Below, piece after piece: positions 44,366-54,939 of a stretch of 64,000 nucleotides of DNA; the first letter of the stretch is position 1; every line of letters begins with the position of its first letter. Source of the stretch: Bostrychus sinensis (lineage: Eukaryota > Chordata > Actinopteri > Gobiiformes > Eleotridae); assembly GCA_020698575.1 (NCBI GenBank), contig CM036245.1:37067148-37131147 (forward strand), given 5' to 3'. The notes below the pieces were generated by a model. That model did not search any database, had not been told where the DNA came from, and saw only the letters and a list, made by a program, of their open reading frames with translations. A program made the translations under genes and the position numbers.

Positions 44366-45018
44366 GAAAAAGAAAAATAAATTATATGCAAACAAAACAA
44401 AACTTACAAGTACTGTGAAGTCTATTAACTGTAGTTGTATAATTTATATACATATTACATTTAGTAAAAAAAATAATAATTTGAACATGGCATCAGTCCC
44501 ATTCCAGAGCTTCCCATTTTTTATTCCATTTATTTAAGCTATTATTATTACTTGCTATATTTTTTTCTATGACAAATTGTTTGTGAAGTTTATATTTGAA
44601 AAGATTTTATTCATTTATTTATTTATTTATTTTATTTTATTTTATTTTATTTTATTTTATTTATTTATTTATTGCTGTTTTGTGCAGCTTGTTCATCAGA
44701 CATAAGTTTAGTGGATGGGATAGTTAGTTATGATCGTAAGAGCCAGTTTGAGAATTTTGTCTTGTACAAAATGTTCTATTTAGAATATTAATAATTTGTG
44801 TAGGTATGTCTGTGAAGACTCTTAGTCATCCAAGCTATCAAATCTTAAAAATAAATCAGCTGGACTTGTTTTTTAGAGTTTTAGATGTGTCTTTTTATCC
44901 AAGAGACTTTTTTTTTTTTAAGTTTGGTCAGTGTCTCTGTTGGATGTTACATAGTCAAAGTTATTGGCTCAAAAATTGTGAAAGTTGTTGAAAGTTAGAT
45001 TATTGGCTTTGATACTTT
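44365..45018. other. AT-rich stretch with (TTTA)n/(TTTTA)n run
   Basis: The TTTA/TTTTA run spans 44611-44673. The remainder is AT-rich with no element or gene recognised. Confidence 0.5.
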
Positions 45019-45240
45019 TAATTCAATTCAATTCAATTTAATTCAGATTTATTTGTATAGCCCAATATCACAACAAAAGTTGCCTCAAAGGGCTTCACAA
45101 ACAGTTGATCAAACATAAACACACAATCACGACAACACAAACAATAACTACACTAAACAGACCCAGGACACTCCTGTCCTTAGACCCTCCTTCTCGGTAA
45201 GGAAAAACTCCTAAAAAAACCCAGACTCCTAAAAAAAAAC
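45019..45240 (-). mobile_element. L2-like LINE/SINE 3' tail, (AATTC)n bounded
   Basis: Starts with AATTCAATTCAATTC and continues as the copy at 34528, with only a handful of differences over ~180 bp, then AACTCCTAAAAAAACCC. On the minus strand this is the end of an element of L2 type. The similarity of the two copies suggests a fairly recent spread. Confidence 0.82.
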
Positions 45241-46109
45241 ATTTTGTCAATTTTAAAATTGCCAAAATGATCAGGTTATTGGCAGGTATTACATTTTTGG
45301 CTATTATTGCATTATCAGTTGCTACAGGAAATTTACAATGTACACCTTTCACTACTGCTATTTATGATTATTCTCATATGTATAGTGCATTCTGCTTGCT
45401 CATACTCTATTTTAGATATTTTTTAGCTTATTTTGTTTTAGATTGGTATTCATCTAATTATTTTTGGCCAGTTTTTTATGCTGGTGTTGCAACAATGGAC
45501 TTTCCCAATGAGGTAGGAATACAGCTTTGTTTATCTTACCTTTTAGAGCTCTCAATTAATAGTCGTTAGTTTATAATGCTGCTTTGGTTAGCTTTTAGTC
45601 CTTTGGCCACAACAAAATAGCTAACCAAAGTAATATACATCATAATTTGTATGTTGCTGCTTTTTTGGGTCTGCTCCAAGTCATTGAAAGCTAGATGAGT
45701 TCTAAAAGGGTGTCAGTGAACAAATCCCCAAAATAGCCATATAGCCAGATTGCATTTTGGTGAAGATGAATATCAGTAAACATGGGATATATCTCATCAA
45801 GTTATCAGTTATTATTTAATTATTAGTCTATTATCATTGTTAATAGCTCTGTCTACTGAGCCTTCTCAACAGCCTTTGTTGCAAAAGGCTGGAATGTCTA
45901 CATTTTGAGTTGTAATGTCATTATTTTAAGATACAGTTAACATTTAGGTACGTTTAAAAACAGATTTTCTTACAAATGCCTCTGCTTTTCCAATATTTCT
46001 AGTTGCTAATAGTCTGAAATAAGCACATTTTGGAATTGTAATGTCACTATTTCAAGATACATTTCAATTTCAAAGTGATTATGTAGAGAATCACACATTT
46101 TCTTTTAAG
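45241..46109. other. AT-rich non-coding stretch
   Basis: A 100-codon frame at 45267-45569 begins with a hydrophobic run but has no known domain, no homology I recognise, and lies in AT-rich DNA next to a LINE tail. I treat it as chance. The words AATGTCATTATTTTAAGATA near 45915 recall block B. Confidence 0.4.
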
Positions 46110-46218
46110 AGGCAATGTCAATATTTTGATTTAGTAGATCAATATTATGAGAAATAAAGTCAAAAGTTTGAATTGCATCAATATTTTGACCTTTGTCTCC
46201 CGATATTTTGAAATACCA
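46110..46218 (+). repeat. Partial extra copy of the block B left half
   Basis: GGCAATGTCAATATTTTGAT, GAGAAATAAAGTCAAAAGTT, GCATCAATATTTTGACCTTT and GTCTCCCGATATTTTGAAAT repeat the text of 46310-46410 about 190 bp before it. Confidence 0.75.
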
Positions 46219-46270
46219 GAACTTCAAGATTTCAAGATGCACTTCAAGTTTAAAGTAGCTGTATTTAGAA

Positions 46271-46592
46271 AAAGTGTTAAAAAGTTATAATGTTACAACT
46301 TTTTGGAGACCATGTCAATATTTTGATTTACTACGTTTTTATTTTGAGAAATAAAGTCAGAAGTTCAAGTTGCATCAATATTTTGACTTTTGTCTCCCAA
46401 TACTTTCAAATACCAGAGTGAAAGTTTACTAACACACAGCCAAATGAGGATAGCTTTACCTGCACTGACAACACGGAGAAGTACAATGGATGAATAGTGT
46501 CTGTGTAGAAAAGGCGTGTGCCAGGAAACATATATAGCCATAATCCCGCTGAGCTGTAGTTTCTGTGATGAATAGCTCTATGTAGCATTTTT
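46271..46592 (+). repeat. Local duplication, block B' (second copy)
   Basis: Second copy of 40691-41052, in the same orientation and order. Includes the unique-looking half with GAAAAGGCGTGTGCCAGGAA and GATGAATAGCTCTATGTAGC. Confidence 0.8.
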
Positions 46593-47399
46593 ACTGCGCA
46601 GTGCATTCCTGTGTCTGGGCTGTTTACTGCTACCACACCTCGGCCATTTGTGTTCATGGCGAACACATGGCGCAAATCTCTGCCAGAAACTCTGCCCCGG
46701 AGTAGCTGTCCTGACCTTTATTTCCAAACTTTTCTACATTCCATTTGTGTTTCTTCATGGCACAAAAGCTCTGGAGATCTGAAGTGCAGAAAACAAAAGA
46801 CAGCTGGAGGAGATGTTCAGCGGACAGAAGGGGATTCCAAGGGTTCAAGCATTTTAAAACCATTAGCTACTGCTTTGTGTTCAGTGGTATAGCCCAACTG
46901 TCCGGCCTGTACAGCTGTTTTTGGTCGTTCTGTCGTACGGCTTGTTAGGTGAGATTTGCTGTTCATAAATCTACATTAGTGCCAGGAAGGACAGTGACAT
47001 GTCGTACTGTAATTAAACTGGGGGTTTTGAATCAGGTCCAGACTTGTATTGTGATGGTGCTGCTGGTTTAGGGCTGAGCGGTGGAGGACAGGTGGACATG
47101 TCAGCAGGGTCTTCAGTGGGCTTTTGTGGCCCCAGAGCGTGCCATAGTAGAGGGTCCTTGGGCTTCATAGTGGCTCTTGTCTCATTAGTAGAATCCTCAT
47201 GGTCTTAAATGAAGGACATACAGTAGTTGTGGAAGACAGCTGTGGAAGTTGGACGTTTAGAGCTCCACATTTCTTTAAATTTGTAAGTAATTCCTTTATG
47301 AGAATGAAATCTCACCCAAAATTGTCTTACTAAATTATATAAAAAAGTGCAACTTAAAATATATATAATAAGGTATCTCAAAATATGGTCTCTGTTTAA
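46593..47399. other. Non-coding; possible conserved block 46600-46960
   Basis: GGCCATTTGTGTTCATGGCG, CCCCGGAGTAGCTGTCCTGA and GGTATAGCCCAACTGTCCGG appear in repeat-free text. Overlapping short frames on both strands without domains argue against a gene. Confidence 0.3.
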
Positions 47400-47575
47400 T
47401 TTCCAGTGATGCAGTGGGTTCAGCGGTCGCCCACCAACTGAATCTCCCTGGACAAGTCACCCACATTATCACAGTATGTAGTTGGTTGCAAAAGGAAGTG
47501 CATCTGGCATAAAACTTTGCCAAATTACACTGCGACTGGTTTGCTGTGGCAACCTTGTTTAAGAAAAAGGAGCCA
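47400..47575 (-). repeat. Dispersed repeat of the GATGCCCTTCCTG family, minus strand, diverged
   Basis: CTCCCTGGACAAGTCACCCA, GGAAGTGCATCTGGCATAAA, ACTTTGCCAAATTACACTGC and TTTGCTGTGGCAACC are the complement of 42760-42900 and 55690-55780. Confidence 0.6.
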
Positions 47576-47894
47576 CCAAAAGATGAAAAAATATATATAT
47601 AATGTACAGATAGATGTCAATAGCTAATCACCAAAAGTCACAATTTCAAGTTGAATTCAAATTTAATATTATAAATACAGAATATACTTCAGGAGCTTAA
47701 GCTGGAAAAAACAACTTGTTTCACTGTCAAAACTTTCAGAGACTTTCATTAAATTTTGAAAAACTGTTGAAATTTCAAAATAAGAAACTGACAGTTTTGA
47801 GTTACAAGGTCACCAACTAGGCCATATTTTTTAAATACTAAATTTCATGTTGCATTTTAAGAAACCATGCAAACATTTTGTGAAAGTCATTGTT

Positions 47895-48300
47895 TGGAGG
47901 CTCTAAACCAGCTCTAAACCAGGACTAAAGTATGACTAAACCCAGACTTAAGCTGTACAAACACAGCATATATCAAGGACAATACTAGGTCTAAACCAGG
48001 ACAAAGCATGGGAAAAAAGCAGAACTAAACCAGTACTAAACTAAGACTAAACCAGGACTATCCCCAGGTACATCAGGACCAAAACAGGCATAAAATTGGC
48101 TCTAAATTAAAATGAATACTACACCTGAAACCTGTGTCCCACCAGTGGTACCTCTATGTCTTGACAAACCAGAGAAAATGGCAAAATATGTCAAACATAA
48201 ACCTGCTTTAAGCTAACAGGTTTTATGGACAGTTGTTTCAACCTGACAGTAGTCTTGCACTTTTCCCTATCTATTTTTCTATTCGATTTTGGCTTTTTTC
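47895..48300 (+). repeat. 11-bp CTAAACCAG array, copy paired with 49770
   Basis: CTCTAAACCAGCTCTAAACC, GGACAATACTAGGTCTAAAC, GGAAAAAAGCAGAACTAAAC and GACTAAACCAGGACTATCCC, followed by GGCAAAATATGTCAAACATA and CAGTTGTTTCAACCTGACAG. The array and its right flank are both found at 49770-50205, so the copied unit is larger than the array. Confidence 0.75.
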
Positions 48301-48329
48301 AATGTAAAGACTTAAACATTACATCTGTA

Positions 48330-48640
48330 TGATCACTTCAAGGAGAGCGCTGAGTCCTAAAGTGCTCCTATTGGCTGCTTTGGTTTGTGCCACATTTTCA
48401 CTCTCCAATAACAAACCTCCAGACACTGAATTCGGCCATTGGTGTCAGCCTCTACAGTGACATCCAACACGTCCCACGACCCTGTCACTCATTCAAAGCA
48501 CAAATCTCCACTAAAGCTTGGAAGATTCGGTAACAGATTGGTCATTTAAAAGGTTTACCCATAATGCCTTAGTGTGCCACGAGGGGTCAACCACAGAACA
48601 AGGCATGGCTACAGACAACCAGAGACCCACACATGCACCA
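48330..48640. other. Unique-looking non-coding block
   Basis: GAGAGCGCTGAGTCCTAAAG, GACACTGAATTCGGCCATTG, TCCAACACGTCCCACGACCC. No repeat or exon recognised. A weak candidate for conservation. Confidence 0.25.
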
Positions 48641-48759
48641 AAACTGGAACCTAGAATAATGAAAAGTTTTTAGTTTACAGAATAGTTAAACAATCTTCAG
48701 GTAGCTTTTAACACAGTTCTTGTAAAGTGCTGAATAAAGCTCTTTAGATGCATACCTCA

Positions 48760-49420
48760 GCAAACTTCCACTTCATAAATAATGACATCAAAACAACATC
48801 CCAACACTCTGAAGAACTTTTGGCAATAAGCCCGATTCTGTTTCCACCTTTTTGGGCCAAGTATTTCAAGTTGTTGTTGTGGAAATCCTTAACAAAAAAA
48901 AAAAAAGCATATTTTCCCAGTTTGACAGACAAAGCCAACTCCACTCTAAACCAGTGATCCTTGGCGCCATCTTGGCAGGCCTGCACAGTGACCGTTTGTG
49001 TGAAGAAAGAGCAAATTCAGCGGTCAGTGACAAGTGTGAAATCATGTGAGATGGAGGTAAAATGTAGGATTAGAGCAGCAAGGGCCAGAGTGCTTCACAT
49101 TGACTCGCAGCAGAGAGATGGGAATAAAAAAACAAAGTTCCCCTCGGTGAATAGATCTTCAGAGCCGCTGTAATTGTCTCTGTGTGCTGTCCTGGAAAAA
49201 CCACCCACTCCTCCTACTCACCCCAGCTTTTCGCTCACCATTGATGTATTGTCAGCTTTGCAGGCCTTTTTGCTGGAATCCTTTAAGTTATTAAGCAAAT
49301 AGTTCACTCTTCCATAGACATCTCTGAGGCTTTGTCCGGTTGTCTGTGTCTGATTTATTAGTGGCTATATTGCAACAGCATGTCACACTTGCTGCTGTTC
49401 TGGAGTTTTCTTTGAGGTAA
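48760..49420. other. Candidate conserved non-coding element(s)
   Basis: CACTCTGAAGAACTTTTGGC, GCCATCTTGGCAGGCCTGCA, GCCGCTGTAATTGTCTCTGT, CACCATTGATGTATTGTCAG and AAGTTATTAAGCAAATAGTT. A-run at 48894-48905. No exon supported. Confidence 0.28.
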
Positions 49421-49769
49421 ACTTCATTCTAATGTCCATATATTTTCAGTTTTGGGAGTCAGTCCAACCTAGTGTTGCTCAAAAGAAAATGTCAGCAAGA
49501 ATTCCTCAATAGAAATGTAATAATACGTAAATTAAACTGGCTAACTTTATCCAGAATATGGAAGAACATTGACTGATTTATCCAGACATTAGCAGGAACT
49601 GTCCATGCATTGTTTTCTCTTTAGCAATGCCTTCAGAAGCCAAGGCTAAGACATATCTTGCATTTCTTTATGGTGTAGATTCTTTACCTTTTCATAGCAA
49701 GTGTCACCTCAGAAGATATATGGATTTTTAAGTGTCAGAATTATTAAACCAAAATGAGCATATTCTTGG

Positions 49770-50205
49770 CTAAATCAGGACTAACAGGGAGTTAAACAAG
49801 GAAGCTGTGAATAAATCAAGACTAAACAAGGAATAAACCAGGCCTGAGTCAGTGTTAGACCAGCTCTAAACCAGGACTAGACTAAACCTGGACTTAACCA
49901 GTACATAAACAGGTTAAAACCAGGACAATACTAGGTCTACACCAGGTCGAAACTGGGACAAAACATGGAAAAAAGCAGAACTAAACCAGGACTAGTCCCA
50001 ACTAAAGCAGGTCCAAAACAGGTATAAAACTGTCTCTAAAATAAAATAAGCACTTTCTCTGGTTTGCCAAAAATGGCAAGATATGTCAAACAACATTTTA
50101 AGTTTAAAAGGTGAAAGAAACATTTTTAACAGTTGTTTGAAATTGACATTAAAGTCTTGTACTTTTCGGTATCTAGCACTGTTTCTTTTTACATTTGAAC
50201 ATTTC
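49770..50205 (+). repeat. 11-bp CTAAACCAG array, copy paired with 47895
   Basis: GACTAAACAAGGAATAAACC, AGACCAGCTCTAAACCAGGA, GGACAATACTAGGTCTACAC, GGAAAAAAGCAGAACTAAAC, then GGCAAGATATGTCAAACAAC and CAGTTGTTTGAAATTGACAT. Direct orientation to the 47.9-kb copy. Confidence 0.75.
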
Positions 50206-51067
50206 CATGTTAGCTTTAGAACCTGACTAAAAACTAAATACCAAATCCTCCATCACATTGCCACTTTGTTCCTGCTGCTGTCATTTGCAGTCGTCCTGTC
50301 TGCTGTTTGGACTTGTTTATCTGCGGCTGGCCTTTTCACAGGTACTTCAGCAAATACCCACCGATGTGTTGTGACACACCACACACTCTCAAGCTCCTCT
50401 CCTCTACTCTCACACCTGTCTCTCCCCATTTCCTCACATGTGCTTCTGTTCAGCCTTTACCAGCCTGTTTCCAGAATCTCTCCTGGCTTTGACAGGTAGT
50501 GCTTTTATTTGGAGTTGACTGTGATTACCGTTTCTTTTACTACTACTTCTTTCTGTCCATCTTACTTTGTTTCCCACTTCTTTCCCTCTGCCCAAAAGTG
50601 TCACTCTGGTGCTGCGTCTGGCATCTCAAGCCTCGCTCCTATATTTCATCCTGTTCTCGCAGCCTTGGTCTGGGCCGGATGACTGGGGCCCTTGTTGAGG
50701 TGTTGTTGTGCTTGTTGGCGTTCTCAAGGGGCTCCTTCAGCTTGTCTGTCGTCGTTGAGTGTCCCAGGCCCCCGCTAGCTACCCCTTGCCCCCCCCCGCC
50801 TGTGCCACAAAGCCGCTGTCAGCTCACAGGCCACATGTGTCAGGCTTTAAGCCTTAATTTAGGGCTCGGGGTAGGGCTGCATCAGAGTGGGCACCATGAG
50901 TAAGAGGCAGCCATTGAGGGCCCGGAAGGACCTTTGACAGTAAATGGGAGTTTGGTCAGCAGTGGGGGTTTACTGCCTAAAAGCAGTAACAGAATAAAGT
51001 ATGGATTTTTTGTTCCTCAATAAACACCTAGAGTTTCATTTAATACTGAACGTCCAAGTACATGTTA
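50206..51067. other. Pyrimidine-rich non-coding block
   Basis: From 50260 to 50870 the plus strand is rich in CT (CTCTCCTCTACTCTCACACC, CCCCCCCCGCC). This opens chance frames of up to 134 codons. No domain, no Kozak-like start and no splice structure are convincing. Confidence 0.4.
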
Positions 51068-51080
51068 AGGTATACTTTAA
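51068..51080 (-). mobile_element. Separated tip of the retroelement-like copy at 51764
   Basis: AAGGTATACTTTAA is the complement of the AATAAAGTATACCTT tail end seen at 27650. It is cut off from the rest of its element by the piggyBac-like insertion, with TTAA as the join. Confidence 0.65.
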
Positions 51081-51763
51081 CCCTCATCTGACCAAGTGGG
51101 GTAAAACGTGACCCCAGGCATATATTTTTTGTCATATCTCAGAGATATTTTATTTTATCGCTCTGATTTTTCATGACTTTGTTGGGCTACTTGTTGTCTA
51201 CAACTTCATATTGTTATTTATTGTATCTGATATAATTTGAGAATTTTATAAACATAAATGTATCAGAGTCACTAAAGACCCCAGTCAAAAGTACTTATTT
51301 TTGCCTGTTTTTTTTTTTTTTTTTTAATCATTTTAATTTGTTTTTCTTTTACAAAACATCAATATTTAGTGTGCAACACAGTGGAGGGAGGGAAGGGGCT
51401 CATTGTCTGTCATTTTTCAGTTTGTCCACGTTTACTGAGGCCCTCAGGACCACACTGTCCTCACACAGCAGAGAGGATCCTGTGGTCACAATACAGGCCT
51501 CACTCTGGGATCTGACTACAGCATAAAACTTATCCTTAAAGTAAAAATAATTATAAAAATCACCAAAAACAAAGTCCTGACAGAGTCTGAATTGAGCCAG
51601 GAACATGTGTGAAGACACCCATGACAATTTACACATCACTAATGATGACTAAAGAGAAAAAAATCCTAATATTTTGCTGGTCTGTTTTTACAGATTTTGG
51701 GGTACAAGGTGACCCCACTTGCAACTCTGTGTATGTAAAACTGGTTGTTAGGATGGTGGTTAA
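51077..51763. mobile_element. piggyBac-like non-autonomous element with TTAA target duplication
   Basis: TTAA at 51077-51080 is followed by CCCTCATCTGACC, and AGGATGGTGG is followed by TTAA at 51760-51763. The two ends are imperfect inverted repeats. Subterminal GTGGGGTAAAACGTGACCCC on the left and TGGGGTACAAGGTGACCCCA on the right are also mirrored, as in fish piggyBac-type MITEs. The 680-bp body codes for nothing and has a T-run at 51309-51325. Removing it rejoins a retroelement tail, direct evidence for insertion at TTAA. Confidence 0.75.
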
Positions 51764-52115
51764 TGCCCCCATAGGGAAATTTGTCCCCTGCATCTGACCC
51801 ATTCTTCAGTACCACTGGGGCAACCTGTCAGGAGCAGTGCCCCCGGCACAGTGCAGCGCCCGGGGACCCTTCTCCAGATTTTAAGCCTGGTTCTCCTGGT
51901 CAGAAGAACCTGGCTGGAGAATTACCCCTTTGTGCATGTTTTAAGATTGATGGGGGACACCAAAGAGAAAACCCACCCACACCCAGCAAGAACATGCAAA
52001 CTCCACACCGAAAAGGCCCCACATGGTCCTGGTAATTGAACCCGGGAGCCTTCTTGCTGTGAGGCGAGAGTGCTGGACACCGCAGCGTAATCACCACGCA
52101 CTGCAGCGTCCCAGT
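51764..52115 (-). mobile_element. SINE-like retroelement, minus strand, best copy of its family
   Basis: From right to left: a tRNA-like head (AGCACTCTCGCCTCACAGCA on the minus strand, then GGCTCCCGGGTTCAATTACC as B box), GTGTGGAGTTTGCATGTTCT, GGGTGGGTTTTCTC, and the 3' part complementary to GAAATTTGTCCCCTGCATCT and GACCCATTCTTCAGTACCAC. The B-box-like GGGTTCAATTACC supports a tRNA origin. Its 3' tip lies at 51068-51080, beyond the piggyBac-like insert. No protein is encoded. Confidence 0.7.
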
Positions 52116-52465
52116 CTGGATAGTTGACACAGTCTTCCCCCCTCCCCAGTTTAAAAAAATTAATACAAATTTGAAATGTAGTGGGAAGCTTCTTAACTAG
52201 GTTCTTCTCATAGGGCACTTTCTGGCATCATAAACTCATGCAAGCATCAAAAGTTGACCTTTCAGCGGTTTTCGTTTAACCCAACAGGCGATGACACATT
52301 TTACTAGTCGACTTCTTTTTTACTGTCACTGGACTTGGGCGCTCAGGCCAAACCACATTCAGTGGGACAATTGCTCTTGGCCCTGGCTGACACACTGCAG
52401 ACCCTTGTGTGAAGTGGTCGAGTGACTGTTCACCCACACAGTACCCTCAGTTCATACCACTTTAT

Positions 52466-52484
52466 GAAAAAAAAAAAAAAAAAA
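52466..52484 (+). repeat. Poly(A) tract
   Basis: About 19 A residues, no element body recognised upstream. Confidence 0.75.
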
Positions 52485-52489
52485 GATCG

Positions 52490-53010
52490 TTTGGCTGAAG
52501 GGGGTACAGTGGACCAGGGCCAGCTCCAATGGTGCACAAGAGCCTCTGTGTTTCGGCTCCCACTCCTGCTTAACTGCCCAGACGCGTTAACAAATACAAG
52601 GCCTAATAAAACACCACGGCTGGACAATGTTCCGCTTGCTCTGCCAGTGTTCGATCGGCTTTCTACGACGTTCTGAAAAGCTGTGCCATTCATTCCAAGC
52701 CCACTCTGTTTTCTCTTTATTAGGCTATGATGACTCATTCATATCTGCAAGTGTCAGTGCTGTGACTTTATTATCTTTTAAACACATTCAGCCATTAGTT
52801 CCTAGCTATTTGTGTGGCTGTTTATTGCCAGGAGAACTGTGTGTCCTTGTACTTGCAGTTCGGGGGGTGTTGTTTGAGGCAGAGCGTGCTATAAATATTG
52901 CAGTGACTAACCAGGTAGAGACAACTGGGCCTGTCGGCAGCCCCTCAGGCTCGGCGTGTTGGGAAGGGGGGTCAGGGGAGATAAAAGTGCTAATTGGCTC
53001 TCAGTAATGA
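52490..53010. other. Candidate conserved non-coding element(s)
   Basis: GCCCAGACGCGTTAACAAAT, GGCTATGATGACTCATTCAT (AP-1/MAF-like TGACTCA), ATTAGTTCCTAGCTATTTGT, GTGCTATAAATATTGCAGTG and CTAATTGGCTCTCAGTAATG. Repeat-free. The 126-codon frame on the plus strand is without domain. Confidence 0.35.
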
Positions 53011-53299
53011 GTGGGTAAACAGAGGGCTTCCTTGATCGGCTACTGTGGAGAAACAGGAGCTGAGTGGGTCATTTAGACCGGACACCTACTGTGGTCAACT
53101 GTGGGCCATTGAAAATAATCTAAGGCCTAGAATGTATTGTAGAATGTCATACAATGGGACTGGGAAGCTATTCATGAGGCCATTACCAAGATTTCATAAT
53201 ACAGGCAGAGACCTTAAAGCAAAATTTTCAAACACTTCACACCAAGTAGCACGTCAGAAAATTTTGGCTTTCAAAGTACCAAAGGGACACAAAAAAAAC

Positions 53300-53585
53300 T
53301 AAATCTTGACTAAACAAACATCACAACAAGAGATAAAAACTAAAACAGATCCAAACCAGTTCTAAGCCAGATCTAAACCAGGTCTAAACCAGGACTAAAC
53401 CAGGACTAATAGGACTAAACATTGGTATGAACTTCAGATTTAAGCCCCACAAAGGCAGGACTAAAATAGAAATAAAATAGTCTCTAAATTAAACTAAATC
53501 AGGACTTCAACTGCAAAAGACTTCCAGTCCCACCAGAGGATGTTTACCACCAGCGATACTTGTACCACAGTCTGATAACCACTGT
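53300..53585 (+). repeat. 11-bp CTAAACCAG array with hAT-like right end
   Basis: At 53348-53410 the units ATCCAAACCAG, TTCTAAGCCAG, ATCTAAACCAG, GTCTAAACCAG, GACTAAACCAG and GACTAATAGG follow each other with an exact 11-base step. The right end CGATACTTGTACCACAGTCT with GATAACCACTG matches the terminus at 32805-32835. Confidence 0.82.
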
Positions 53586-53949
53586 GCTAAACTACCGACT
53601 TTAGTTTTTTTTGGGGGGGGATATGGGGTAAATGCTTAAATAATCTAATAGTGTAATGTAATAGGAATTAAAAGAAAAAGAAGACCTTAAGCCATCATAT
53701 AGGTGATAATGATCTTATTATGCTCAATAGCACATTTTGCAATAATGGACACTGGATACAATTTGGAAAAAAAAGGAAGAAAAAGTGTGTGTTAGTGCAA
53801 TATACTTGACAACAAAACACTTTTACATATTTCTTTCACTAAATTGATTATTAGGGTGACTCTGAGTACCATTTATATCAAATAAGTTAGCTGTAGCATT
53901 AGCATGTTTAGCTTTTGATGCTAACAGCTAGAGTAAACAGTGTGGTTTG

Positions 53950-54094
53950 GAAGTGAATGGAAATCATGGGGAAGAGAGCAGCTAGAGTCATTGGTAAAGT
54001 GTCGGAGTCCGGACTCGAAACCCACAAAGCCAGGGCAGGCTGTAGTTGCCGTGCATATATGCTGCAGTTATACTGACTGAGCTATATTGCAGCG
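53950..54094 (-). mobile_element. SINE family 2, minus strand
   Basis: GGAAGTGAATGGAAATCATG, GTGTCGGAGTCCGGACTCGA with AACCC (B box on the complement), GGCTGTAGTTGCCGTGCATA and ACTGACTGAGCTATATTGCA (A box side). Confidence 0.72.
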
Positions 54095-54939
54095 TATAGA
54101 GTAGAAAGTTTTGAACAAATGCCATTTCCAGAAACTGTTAAACCACCTCTCATATGGCAAACATACTTCTTCAAGGCTAGTAGGAAGTAGTAAACTGTCA
54201 ACCACAACTTTATTTCCTGCCCCACCTAATGTTAGAAGTAGAGCAAACTTTTCACTCCATTTTGTTTTACTAAACAACTGCAATTAAGTGATGGGCAAAG
54301 TATTGATGCTAACAATGTAGCTTAGTTTAAAGTTGATTTAACCCATCTGTTGTAGTTGTTAGAAGAACTAATTAAATTGCCTTCTGAACCTTAAATTTTA
54401 ACTAGCCTAAAATTGGCCAAAAGCCAAGTGTGTGAAAAGGAATTGCACAGAAATTTGCATTTAGCAGCACGTCAACAGGCCCCAGACTCCGCGGAGCCAG
54501 TGCCCTCCTCAGTAGCTTCTGCATTAGCTCTTCATCCCATGGTCCATTACTTCTACTGTCTCCGCTCTTCTCTCATTTTCATGGTAGCGGGTGGTGCTTT
54601 GGTAATAGTTTCCAGAGACCCAAAAGTAGACTTGCAGTAGCAGCAGTCTGGTCTGGACACCACCAAAGCACAAAAACAGAGGGGACAGGCCAAAATGAAC
54701 TTTTTTTTTTTTTTTTTTAACCAAGCCCCTATTTGACTGCTTGTTAAAGTTTCCCCCTTTTGTGGTTCAGGAGCTAGCGTCGGGCACGAAAGCTTTGAAT
54801 TAAAACATCAGACTCCAGAGCTGAACTTGAGCGTAATACCTTTTAACAGTTAGCATTTAGTGGCACCATTTTGCAATTTCACATTTCATTACTTCCCCAA
54901 ACCATAATAATAATAACAAATGTACTTTTTTGCGGTTTG
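54095..54939. other. Non-coding stretch
   Basis: 54440-54660 is less AT-rich and unique-looking (CAGACTCCGCGGAGCCAGTG). A T-run lies at 54701-54718. No gene supported. Confidence 0.35.

Noticed and set aside
44187..44537. A 116-codon frame with a long Asn run
   Set aside because: Produced by the (AAT)n microsatellite.
45267..45569. A 100-codon frame starting with a signal-peptide-like run
   Set aside because: AT-rich DNA beside a LINE tail gives hydrophobic residues by chance. No family recognised.
50499..50903. A 134-codon plus-strand frame with a hydrophobic start
   Set aside because: The pyrimidine-rich strand yields Leu, Ser, Pro and Phe by composition. No signal-cleavage context, domain or splice sites.
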